5,256 nucleotides of DNA from Nitrososphaerales archaeon (GCA_029237515.1 JARBAV010000457.1:1-5256), one strand, 5' to 3'. Counted from the first letter of the stretch, positions 1 through 5,197 are shown. Notes: generated from the sequence alone by a model not told the origin. Numbers and translations: made by a program.

Positions 1-404
1 AGGCGTGCCATTGCCATTAATGTCCCTGGATTACTTTTATCACATCCAGCGATACCTACTATTCCATCATATTGATGAGCTCTCACCATTAGTTCTATTG
101 AATCGGCAATTACCTCTCGACTTACCAGAGATGCCTTCATTCCTTCATGACCCATTGAAATAACATCAGACACAGAGATGGTTGTAAACTCTCTTGGTGT
201 ACACCCAGCATTTCTTACTCCTTCTTTAGCATGATTTGCAAGCTCTCCAAGGTGAATATTGCAAGGTGTGGCCTCATTACAGGTGGAGGATACTCCTATC
301 AATGGTCTGCTTAGATCGTCGTCGGTAAGTCCCATCGCATGATAATGTGCTCTATTGGGCGCCCTATATGGTCCTTCTATAGTTTTTCTACTTTGAAGTT
401 TCAT
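1..404 (-). CDS. ilvD: Dihydroxy-acid dehydratase, N-terminal part (runs off left edge)
   Basis: Dehydrates 2,3-dihydroxy-isovalerate and 2,3-dihydroxy-3-methylvalerate to the 2-keto acids that precede valine, leucine and isoleucine; a cytoplasmic iron-sulfur enzyme. The 134 codons visible read as the N-terminus of the IlvD/Edd family. Seen: NEATPCN with C48 (expected cluster ligand), a metal-binding region SDVISMGHEGM with D80, the stretch SREVIADSIELMVRAHQYDG (96-114), and the family signature GCDKSNPG (120-127) with C121 as second cluster ligand, D122 as metal ligand and K123 as the lysine that is carbamylated in the family. The family is usually about 550-570 residues, so roughly three quarters lies outside the window. 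The ATG at 404 is chosen because it starts a typical IlvD N-terminus and has a TATA-like element about 27 bases upstream, with no Shine-Dalgarno. V81 stands where many homologues have glycine. Family assignment is firm; nothing suggests it is broken. Confidence 0.95.
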   Translation of the reverse strand, partial: MKLQSRKTIEGPYRAPNRAHYHAMGLTDDDLSRPLIGVSSTCNEATPCNIHLGELANHAKEGVRNAGCTPREFTTISVSDVISMGHEGMKASLVSREVIADSIELMVRAHQYDGIVGIAGCDKSNPGTLMAMAR

Positions 405-423
405 ATTCTAGAATTATAATTTC

Positions 424-434
424 ATATTAATATT
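424..434 (-). promoter_or_regulatory. Probable TATA box of ilvD
   Basis: On the minus strand this reads AATATTAATAT and spans about 20-30 bases before the ilvD ATG, the distance expected if transcription starts at or next to the start codon (leaderless mRNA). No ribosome binding site is visible between it and the ATG. The area is AT-rich, so a chance match is possible. Confidence 0.4.
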
Positions 435-473
435 GTTTTAGACTTATACTTGAACATAGTATCGTTGGAATTA

Positions 474-801
474 CTAAGGTGGCCCCTGTAAATCAATCTT
501 ACTATCAAAATGGTCTGGTGTTGTGTTTTCAGTCGTAATTGTGTAAACTAAGGTAGGTTGAATGATCCTATATGGTAATTTTCATTTTATTTGATTGGAA
601 GTCTTGGACCTCAAAACTATTTTGCCCTGCTGAATAACCGTCTTGACCTGCATTCTAGTTACCAAGATTTGCTTTTAGATGTCCAGTCACCTTCGCTACT
701 AACCTCCCAAGATCAACATAGTAGAATTGCGTGACATCAAATTCTTTTAGAGTGATGTGATGGTAGCATATTATAATTAGTAAACTACGAATGGTACTGT
801 A
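474..801 (-). pseudogene. Probable decayed minus-strand gene, unidentified
   Basis: Three consecutive minus-strand open stretches look like pieces of one protein. The first is open from 801 to 658 (48 codons, containing KEFDVTQFYYVDLGRLVAKV) and ends at a TAG at 655-657. The same frame then continues for 28 codons (654-571, containing GYSAGQNSFEVQDFQSNK) to a second stop. The adjacent frame is open from 581 to 477 (35 codons, containing LVYTITTENTTPDHFDSKID), ending with TAG at 474-476. Rejoining them needs one nonsense reversal and a one-base shift near 571-600. Base composition supports a genic origin: hand counts give 26/60 G+C for 601-660 and 25/60 for 661-720, against 15/60 for 421-480. 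There is no clear start codon in the first frame, and I do not recognise the family. It could still be chance reading frames. Confidence 0.35.
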
Positions 802-823
802 TTACAATAATGGCATGTTACTC

Positions 824-831
824 TTATATAG
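824..831 (+). promoter_or_regulatory. TATA box of the pyruvate decarboxylase gene
   Basis: TTATATAG is centred 26-27 bases before the ATG at 854, the standard archaeal TATA-to-start-site distance if the transcript begins at the start codon. This supports 854 over the out-of-frame ATG at 844, which is only about 17 bases from the box. The purine run GAAGAGAG (831-838) is too far from 854 to act as a Shine-Dalgarno. Confidence 0.6.
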
Positions 832-853
832 AAGAGAGCAATAATGACGATAA

Positions 854-2590
854 ATGTCTTCAAGCGGCGTAGTACTAGGTACTAGATCTAGTCAGAAATT
901 CACGATTGGGAACTACCTAGGGACTCGGTTTGAGCAAATCGGCATTAAACATTGCTTCATGGTCCCGGGAGACTACAATCTAGTTCTACTTGATCAGCTT
1001 ATGCAGAACAAGAATATTCTGCAGATCGGGTGTTGCAACGAATTAAATGCAGCTTACGCGGCAGAGGGATATGCTAGAGCCAAAGGATGTGGAGCGGTTG
1101 TTACAACCTTCAACGTGGGAGCTTTCTCCGCACTCAACGGGGTAGCAGGAGCATATGCCGAAAACCTACCCGTTATATTTGTCTCCGGAGGTTACAATAC
1201 CAATGATGAAGCGGCAAATCACCTTATACATCATACTATTGGAACTCACGACTTTTCGTATCAGTATGAAATTTTTAGACAGGTCACATGCGCAGCTGTC
1301 AGAATTCTAAATGTCGAGAACGCTCCATTGCTAATTGATCACGCAATTGTAACAGCACTCCGAGAACGAAAGCCAGCATATATAGAGATTGCGTGCAATC
1401 TGGCCGCGGCACCTTGCAACAAACCTGCTCCTTTCGAATATGTGCTGATAGAGAAGGTTACCAATAGACATTCATTAAACGCAGCTGTGAAGAGCGCAGC
1501 TGCTATACTGAATAACGCTAGCAAACCACTCTTGCTGGCAGGGTCGCATCTCCGTCCATTTAGAGCAATGGATGCTTTCCGCCAGCTTGCAGAATCTCTT
1601 GGTTGCGCCGTTGCGGTAATGCCGGATGCCAAAGGCTTTTTCCCTGAAGATCATACTCAGTTTATCGGGATCTACTTGGGAGGCGAGAGCAGTGCTAACT
1701 GTGAGCCAATCGTAGATTGGGCGGACCTGATTCTTGCCGCCGGACCCCAGTTTACAGATTACACTACAGCTGGTTGGACAGCCCTGCCATCCCGTGAAAA
1801 GTCGATAGTAGTTCAACCTGGGCTAGTACATTTTTCGGATTTAGCATATACTGGAGTCGAACTCGCTGATTTCCTTTCAGCCTTAGCCAAAAGAGTCCAC
1901 GCTAATGATAGGACACTGATGGAGTATCGTCAAATAGGAGGAGAGGAGAGGGCAGCAGACCAAACAAGTAATGCGGATTCTGATACTCCTCTCTCCCGAG
2001 CCGAAATGGTCGGTCAGATAGAAAAAGATCTAGATGGGAACACAACTTTGCTCGTAGAAACGGGTGACGCTTGGTTTAATGGGATGTATATGCGACTACC
2101 AAAAGGTGCTCGCTTTGAGATAGAAATGCAATGGGGAGCAATTGGTTGGTCCGTTCCTGCAAGCTTCGGATACGCAGTGGGGATGGAAGGTGATCGAAGA
2201 ATCGTCTCAATTATCGGAGATGGTTCGTTCCAGCTTACTGCCCAAGAAGTTGCCAACATGATTCGATACAAGACGAACAATGTTATATTCTTAGTCAACA
2301 ATCATGGTTATGTAATCGAGTCTGAGATTCATGAAGGTCCGTACAACTACTTCAAGAACTGGGACTATGCAGGCTTAGCCCATATATTCAATGCAGAAGA
2401 TGGCAAGGGGCTTGGTCTGAAGGCGACAACCGCTGGAGAGCTTGCTGTAGCCATAAGAAAGGCGCGAGAGCACAGAGGTGGACCGATTTTGATTGAATGT
2501 CAGATTGCTCACGATGATTGCACTCCACAATTGCTCAAGTGGGGAAAGAAAGTCGCTGCTGCCAACGGGCGCCCCCCCGTCCAAGTCTGA
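854..2590 (+). CDS. pdc: Pyruvate decarboxylase (ThDP-dependent), bacterial type
   Basis: Non-oxidatively decarboxylates pyruvate to acetaldehyde and CO2 using thiamine diphosphate and Mg2+; cytoplasmic. The 578 residues match the family along their whole length (Zymomonas enzyme 568), with an N-terminal extension of about 13. Pyrimidine-binding domain about 16-185: G39-D40-Y41, catalytic E63 in NELN, the H126-H127 pair. Central domain about 205-350. Diphosphate-binding domain about 380-560: ETGDAWF (402-408), MQWGAIGWSVPA (425-436), metal-binding GDGS (455-458) through N483, active-site E489. W407, I488, I492 and Y303 match residues that keep the pocket small in pyruvate decarboxylases, arguing against indolepyruvate decarboxylase. 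The C-terminal CTPQLLKWGKKVAAAN is also Zymomonas-like. Leaderless start at 854 fits the TATA box. It stands alone, divergent from ilvD. Canonical enzymes of this type are, to my knowledge, uncommon in archaea, so bacterial origin is likely (inference). A run of seven C (2572-2578) lies just before the stop. Confidence 0.93.
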   Translation: MSSSGVVLGTRSSQKFTIGNYLGTRFEQIGIKHCFMVPGDYNLVLLDQLMQNKNILQIGCCNELNAAYAAEGYARAKGCGAVVTTFNVGAFSALNGVAGAYAENLPVIFVSGGYNTNDEAANHLIHHTIGTHDFSYQYEIFRQVTCAAVRILNVENAPLLIDHAIVTALRERKPAYIEIACNLAAAPCNKPAPFEYVLIEKVTNRHSLNAAVKSAAAILNNASKPLLLAGSHLRPFRAMDAFRQLAESLGCAVAVMPDAKGFFPEDHTQFIGIYLGGESSANCEPIVDWADLILAAGPQFTDYTTAGWTALPSREKSIVVQPGLVHFSDLAYTGVELADFLSALAKRVHANDRTLMEYRQIGGEERAADQTSNADSDTPLSRAEMVGQIEKDLDGNTTLLVETGDAWFNGMYMRLPKGARFEIEMQWGAIGWSVPASFGYAVGMEGDRRIVSIIGDGSFQLTAQEVANMIRYKTNNVIFLVNNHGYVIESEIHEGPYNYFKNWDYAGLAHIFNAEDGKGLGLKATTAGELAVAIRKAREHRGGPILIECQIAHDDCTPQLLKWGKKVAAANGRPPVQV

Positions 2591-2607
2591 ATAAGATGGT
2601 GTAAATA

Positions 2608-2646
2608 ACCTAGATGTCGGTCCTAGGTGAATTCGAACAGGTTTTT
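2608..2646 (+). terminator. Possible terminator after pyruvate decarboxylase
   Basis: A perfect 6-bp inverted repeat, ACCTAG (2608-2613) and CTAGGT (2623-2628) with a 9-base loop, begins 17 bases after the stop codon and is followed by T5 at 2642-2646. The U-tract is the likelier signal, since archaeal termination depends mainly on U-runs. The stem is short and AT-containing. The sequence just beyond (2645-2654) is a 10-bp palindrome, TTCCTAGGAA. Confidence 0.3.
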
Positions 2647-2647
2647 C

Positions 2648-2806
2648 CTAGGAACATATGCAATATAAGAATATATTCCAAGAGAAACCTCCTGATCCAA
2701 AAACACTAAGAGCCCATATGCTTATAGCTAAGTAGTGCCACAAATAGAAAATCCCTTGTATTGCTTGAATTGCTGCAGCGGCCTTTCCTGATAGGTTACA
2801 TGTCAT
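2648..2806 (-). CDS. Possible small membrane protein, 52 residues, unidentified
   Basis: An ATG-to-TAG frame on the minus strand, convergent with pyruvate decarboxylase and ending in the palindrome that follows it. The protein starts MTCNLSGKAAAAIQAIQG and then is strongly hydrophobic and aromatic to its end (about residues 18-51, with YLWHYLAISIWALSVFG), enough for one membrane segment, perhaps two. No positive TATA element stands out: a weak TACTTATG lies about 25-30 bases upstream. A preceding open stretch in another frame ends in VTDDM at nearly the same place, so this could be the tail of a longer, frame-broken gene. G+C of 2701-2760 is 22/60, intermediate between genes and spacer here. 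I do not recognise it; a chance frame is possible. Confidence 0.25.
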   Translation of the reverse strand: MTCNLSGKAAAAIQAIQGIFYLWHYLAISIWALSVFGSGGFSWNIFLYCICS

Positions 2807-2946
2807 CGGTTACCATTCCAAGATGCTGCATAAGTACGTGCGATCTACAATGAGGATTACGATCATGGCAACAGCTATGGAAACAGTAGTGGTATACCTA
2901 ATTTTGACTTCTAAATGAAAGAGCAGTAGAAAATATCGCTAGCAAC

Positions 2947-3191
2947 TCATGCATTTTCCTCAATAGCAATACTTCCAATGTCTGCGCCTTGAATATAATA
3001 TACATCAGTAAAAATATCGTGTCCCGCTCCTAGCGTCTTACTTATAGCTTTATAACAAATTGTTAACAGACATTGATGCATACTCAGTTGATCAATAGTA
3101 GCCCAAAATCATGAGCTTGACAAACTATTACCCTAATTGCACAAGGAGCAATAGAGGAAATATTCAGAGTACACGTTTCAAAAAAATAGAA
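2947..3191 (-). pseudogene. Possible frame-broken minus-strand gene remnant, unidentified
   Basis: Two overlapping minus-strand frames read like parts of one protein. The upstream frame is open from 3191 to 3087 (35 codons, containing SSIAPCAIRVIVCQAHDFG) and stops at 3084-3086. The downstream frame is open from 3108 and has an ATG at 3081; that ORF of 44 residues contains YKAISKTLGAGHDIFTDVYY and ends IAIEENA before TGA at 2947-2949. The step between frames fits loss of a single base around 3086-3108. I suspected a DDE-transposase fragment from the GHDIFTD stretch but cannot support it. G+C of 3001-3060 is only 21/60. No terminal repeats or promoter were found. Chance reading frames remain possible. 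Confidence 0.27.
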
Positions 3192-3276
3192 TTATTAGAC
3201 CCACTATCTTGTCTCCTGTAACAGCAACATCTGCCATTTTGTCCGTAGTATTTGATGGCATTGATAATAGAACGCC

Positions 3277-3284
3277 TAAATATT
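3277..3284 (+). promoter_or_regulatory. Probable TATA box of the small charged protein gene
   Basis: TAAATATT is centred about 27 bases before the ATG at 3308. The spacing matches that of the other likely leaderless genes in this window, and no Shine-Dalgarno precedes the ATG. This favours 3308 as the start over the in-frame TTG at 3209. Confidence 0.4.
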
Positions 3285-3307
3285 CCATCGGTGGAATTAG
3301 TTTTATT

Positions 3308-3520
3308 ATGTCGGCCCCCGGTAGTTATGTAGATCCCGACGAGAGGGAAAGAAGGCTACGCGAACTTGCTAAAAGGCTTGGCGATGCAGAACAGGTTGAA
3401 CCCGATACCGTGAGTCAAACAAACCGCGAGTATACGAATATCAAGCAGGATTTGACTCAAGAGTTTTTGAAATTCATGAAGATTAGTAAAGAGTGTGTGA
3501 AATGGATTATGCCATATTAG
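3308..3520 (+). CDS. Small charged hypothetical protein, 70 residues
   Basis: Unrecognised. The frame stays open back to a TTG at 3209, but the ATG at 3308 is preferred because it has a TATA-like element at the right distance and because composition becomes gene-like there (30/60 G+C for 3361-3420, against about 15/60 in spacers such as 3601-3660). The protein starts MSAPGSYVDPDERERRLREL, a strongly charged probable helix that continues as AKRLGDAEQVEPDTV (about residues 20-34). A second likely helix follows, TNIKQDLTQEFLKFMKISKE (46-65). No signal peptide, membrane segment or cysteine pattern is seen. The last residues, CVKWIMPY, look unlike the rest, and a helical ORF in the adjacent frame starts at 3502 and overlaps this one by 19 bases. 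The natural protein may therefore continue in that frame (see 3502-3597). Function unknown; a soluble cytoplasmic helical protein is the most that can be said. Confidence 0.55.
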   Translation: MSAPGSYVDPDERERRLRELAKRLGDAEQVEPDTVSQTNREYTNIKQDLTQEFLKFMKISKECVKWIMPY

Positions 3521-3597
3521 AAGCGGTAGTTTACAAAGACATTGCTGAAGAAATACATACTGCTTTGAAAAAGTTTGATAATGTGGCAATTTGGTGA
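3502..3597 (+). CDS. Small ORF, or the frame-shifted C-terminus of the preceding gene
   Basis: A 31-residue frame, ATG to TGA, overlapping the end of the 3308-3520 gene by 19 bases. It begins MDYAILEAVVYKDIAEEIHT and continues as a short amphipathic helix ending KKFDNVAIW. It reads more like protein than the tail of the upstream frame. Loss of one base near 3500-3520 would explain both pieces as a single gene of roughly 95 residues. Translational coupling of two small proteins, or chance, are the alternatives. No separate promoter or Shine-Dalgarno is visible, which favours continuity with the upstream gene. Confidence 0.35.
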   Translation: MDYAILEAVVYKDIAEEIHTALKKFDNVAIW

Positions 3598-3898
3598 GGG
3601 ATTATAAGAAGTATTAGAAAAAAGTAAAAAAATGAAATGAAGTGGGAGAAATAGACATCCCCCATCTGTATTAATAAACAGTTTCCCGCTGACAAGAGCA
3701 TAGTTTAACAGTTTCATTTTCTGTTCGATTCATAGACAGAAGATGGACGACTAAGTGCTTTTCTCCAGATGTCTAAATTGCTTGTCCACTTTAATTAACT
3801 TAAGTTTATGGATAGAGCATTTGATAAAAAAGGTGAGATCTATTCTTCAGTAAAATGGTGTGACAAATTCTTTTAACCAATGAACGATCTCAACTGTT
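3598..3898. other. AT-rich spacer with no supported gene
   Basis: Both strands were read and no convincing coding signal was seen. The first part is A-rich (15/60 G+C for 3601-3660). Minus-strand frames that cross it carry low-complexity F/L/S-rich peptides typical of chance readings of A-rich DNA. The far end (about 3871-3876, TTTTAA) may be a weak TATA element for the broken regulator gene starting at 3899. Confidence 0.5.
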
Positions 3899-4119
3899 AT
3901 GTCAATGAGCCCTGGACTGAGAAATGTTCTTGATATTCTCGCGACATTGAAACGGATGTATTCGAAAGTTATATAATTTCACAAAGCGGGATTCCACGAT
4001 CTGAGATTCAAATCTACTTAAACGAATTAGAGTCTCGACGCTTCACCGAGGAAGTACGACCCAGACCTAGCGATGCAGACTTCAGGCTATGGAGGATATT
4101 GAATCAAGGGATAGAGTAG
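3899..4119 (+). pseudogene. Winged-helix DNA-binding protein, broken by a frame change
   Basis: Two overlapping frames form one coherent small winged-helix (HTH) protein of about 73 residues. The first, from ATG 3899, reads MSMSPGLRNVLDIL before drifting to a stop at 3974-3976. The second is open from 3934 and reads RDIETDVFESYI, then SQSGIPRSEIQIYLNELESR (a helix-turn-helix with recognition helix), then a beta-wing-like FTEEVRPRPSDADFRLWRIL and an end NQGIE before TAG at 4117-4119. The second frame alone has a TGA at 3931-3933. Joining needs a one-base shift around 3934-3943. Composition is gene-like (32/60 G+C for 4021-4080). A weak TTTTAA sits about 26 bases before 3899. Small winged-helix regulators are abundant in Nitrososphaerales. 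Target unknown. The break may be real decay or a sequencing indel. Confidence 0.55.
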
Positions 4120-4197
4120 TTAGAAGATGAGCACCTCGAATAATATGCGTCTAATATATTCCAGCGTTACTGCTTGGAGATTATCATTTTTTCACGA

Positions 4198-4350
4198 ATG
4201 AAAGTACTTGCAATATCATCTTTGGGGCATGCCAGAATCTTTTATGTGCAATATAACCTAATGATAAAATGTTTTGTGATCTCTATCCACTTCAGCAGGG
4301 AGCATGAGGACAAGTTTACTACTATAGAAAATACTATTTTACATTATTAG
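4198..4350 (+). CDS. Possible small hypothetical ORF, 50 residues
   Basis: An ATG-to-TAG frame starting MKVLAISSLGHARIFYVQYN, with a hydrophobic middle (LMIKCFVISI, about 21-30) and a charged end (SREHEDKFTTIENT). Its stop lies inside the hairpin at 4336-4375. No TATA element sits at the spacing seen for the better genes (the nearest AT-rich match, around 4153-4160, is about 40 bases away), no Shine-Dalgarno is visible, and composition is low (21/60 G+C for 4201-4260). Not recognised. It may be a chance frame. Confidence 0.2.
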   Translation: MKVLAISSLGHARIFYVQYNLMIKCFVISIHFSREHEDKFTTIENTILHY

Positions 4351-4375
4351 ACTTCACAGAGTGAAGTTGTAAAAT
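4336..4375. repeat. Bulged inverted repeat (hairpin)
   Basis: An inner perfect 7-bp stem, ACTTCAC (4351-4357) and GTGAAGT (4361-4367), has a 3-base loop AGA. An outer perfect 8-bp stem, ATTTTACA (4336-4343) and TGTAAAAT (4368-4375), is separated from the inner stem on the left by a 7-base bulge TTATTAG. That makes 15 paired bases in 40. The right outer arm is also half of a perfect 14-bp palindrome, GTAAAATATTTTAC (4369-4382). The structure sits beyond the 3' end of the secreted-protein gene. It could be an RNA 3' end structure, a protein-binding palindrome, or a small repeat element. Confidence 0.6.
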
Positions 4376-4393
4376 ATTTTACTAATATGAATC

Positions 4394-4407
4394 AAATAAA
4401 AAGAAGA
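4394..4407 (-). terminator. T-rich terminator of the secreted-protein gene
   Basis: On the minus strand this reads TCTTCTTTTTATTT, starting 14 bases after the TAA of the 4421-4705 gene. A pyrimidine/U-tract right after the stop is the usual archaeal termination signal. No stem precedes it. The hairpin at 4336-4375 lies further downstream and might act as a second 3' end structure. Confidence 0.45.
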
Positions 4408-4420
4408 CGTGAAATTTAGT

Positions 4421-4705
4421 TTACCAATCTTTGTTTTTGTCTTTGTCGTGCCCGCGATCCTCTCCGCTCTCTTGGGCACCGCTTAGTGCTACTGCGTTAT
4501 CTTCTCCCTGAACTTGTGATCCAGTGTTTTGGCAGAAGACATACATTGGTAGTTTGCCATTACCGCATGCATTGGCTTGACTTATCGCTTGGTTTTTACC
4601 GTACTTCTTCTTTCCATCCGCAAACGCGCTGTCTGTTGCAAAAGCTGTTGCTCCGATGAGCATGACCGCCATTGCAGCTACCACGACCATATATTTTGAA
4701 TTCAT
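4421..4705 (-). CDS. Small secreted protein of Nitrososphaerales type
   Basis: A 94-residue protein with a clear Sec signal peptide: basic start MNSK, hydrophobic core YMVVVAAMAVMLIGATA (5-21) and a cleavage site after A29 (SAFA then DG). The mature part is about 65 residues: a basic start GKKKYGKNQAISQ, a segment with two cysteines, ACGNGKLPMYVFCQNT (C47 and C58, probably a disulfide), then GSQVQGEDNAVALSG and a very charged tail GEDRGHDKDKNKDW. The pattern KNQAISQ ... CGNG-LP ... CQNT-SQ-QG--N-VA is one I associate with small surface proteins repeated in Nitrososphaera and Nitrosocosmicus genomes; this is recognition, not a search result. No enzyme motif is present. Function unknown; a cell-surface or S-layer-associated role is a guess. 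It is monocistronic, with its own TATA-like element and a U-tract downstream. Composition is gene-like (35/60 G+C for 4441-4500). Confidence 0.85.
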   Translation of the reverse strand: MNSKYMVVVAAMAVMLIGATAFATDSAFADGKKKYGKNQAISQANACGNGKLPMYVFCQNTGSQVQGEDNAVALSGAQESGEDRGHDKDKNKDW

Positions 4706-4727
4706 TTGGCAGCTTAACGAAGTTTGT

Positions 4728-4735
4728 GTTTATCT
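4728..4735 (-). promoter_or_regulatory. Probable TATA box of the secreted-protein gene
   Basis: The minus strand reads AGATAAAC, centred 26-27 bases before the ATG at 4705. No Shine-Dalgarno lies between them, so a leaderless transcript is likely. The match to the archaeal consensus is modest; the spacing is the better argument. Confidence 0.4.
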
Positions 4736-5197
4736 GAATTAAGCACAATCAGACTCTCATTTAAATCTGATATTTCTTCTATTAATTAGCGCATAGCCAA
4801 AAGACTCTTAGACCAGGTTCGTTTTAATGGCATTATCTTTTTTGTCGGCCCATCTCACCAACCAATCAATCCATTACATATAATACGCTTTAGTTCTAAA
4901 CTGAATTCATTTATCTCAAATTTGACAGATTCGTAATTAGTATTACTACGATTACAACCGCATTCTTTATTTCGTCGCATCTCTTAGGTTACAAAGAACA
5001 TCAAATATTACAAGATAGCTTTACTGGAGCATCTGATACTATCATCGTTATTGTCGCCATTGTCAAGCTGGCAGCCCCAATCAATTTAATTATATTCATT
5101 CCATGTTCATTTGACTATTTTAATTGCGTGTGCCAGTGACATAGTTGGAGTCGCTAGTATTACTACTAATACTAATATCGCATCAATAGGAGTATCC
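4736..5197. other. Gene-poor region with fragmentary frames on both strands
   Basis: No intact gene is supported. On the plus strand a frame with no ATG is open for 79 codons (4900-5136) and contains the hydrophobic ASDTIIVIVAIVKLAAPINL; a second is open from 5090 to 5230. On the minus strand, 5099-5001 gives a 32-residue ATG-started ORF whose start, MNIIKLIGAASLTMATITMI, looks like a signal peptide, and the stretch before it (about 5209-5111) encodes a hydrophobic run ending TPTMSLAHA, which also resembles a signal-peptide end. Hydrophobic codons on one strand create open frames on the other, so only one set can be meaningful; I favour the minus strand, as a decayed exported protein. A 12-base direct repeat, TAGTATTACTAC, occurs at 4938-4949 and 5155-5166. 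Composition is low (20/60 G+C for 4981-5040). Confidence 0.35.

Noticed and set aside
844..885. Short upstream ORF of 13 codons from ATG 844 overlapping the pdc start, with a purine run just before it
   Set aside because: It is only about 17 bases from the TATA box, so it would lie upstream of the predicted transcript start, and the peptide is unremarkable.
2572..2578. Run of seven C near the pdc stop as a possible frameshift or phase-variation site
   Set aside because: The reading frame on both sides matches the family C-terminus, so the run appears correctly in frame and affects only the last residues.
1339..2584. Several minus-strand frames of 69-113 codons inside pdc
   Set aside because: They are antisense shadows of a strongly conserved gene and have no protein-like features of their own.
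854..2590. High G+C of pdc against its flanks as evidence of recent transfer
   Set aside because: Other genes here show similar values (29/60 in an ilvD segment, 35/60 in the secreted-protein gene), so the contrast is gene versus spacer, not foreign versus native.
2625..2645. T-arm-like GGTGAATTCGAACAGG suggesting a tRNA end
   Set aside because: No acceptor, D-arm or anticodon-arm pairing was found around it.
2850..2918. 22-codon plus-strand ORF beginning MRITIMATAMETVVVYL, overlapping another frame with YNEDYDHGNSYGNSSG
   Set aside because: It is short and has no promoter. A remnant of a surface-protein family is conceivable, but neither frame is long enough to support it.
3209..3307. TTG at 3209 as the start of the small charged protein
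   Set aside because: The extra 33 residues look unlike the rest, composition is lower, and the ATG at 3308 has a TATA-like element at the correct spacing.
3356..3717. Minus-strand frames opposite the small plus-strand gene and the A-rich spacer
   Set aside because: The peptides are F/L/S/N-rich low complexity, as expected from reading A-rich DNA backwards, and the plus frames explain the 5' part better.
4127..4201. 24-codon plus-strand ORF after the winged-helix remnant
   Set aside because: It is too short, has no promoter or ribosome site at a sensible distance, and shows no recognisable features.
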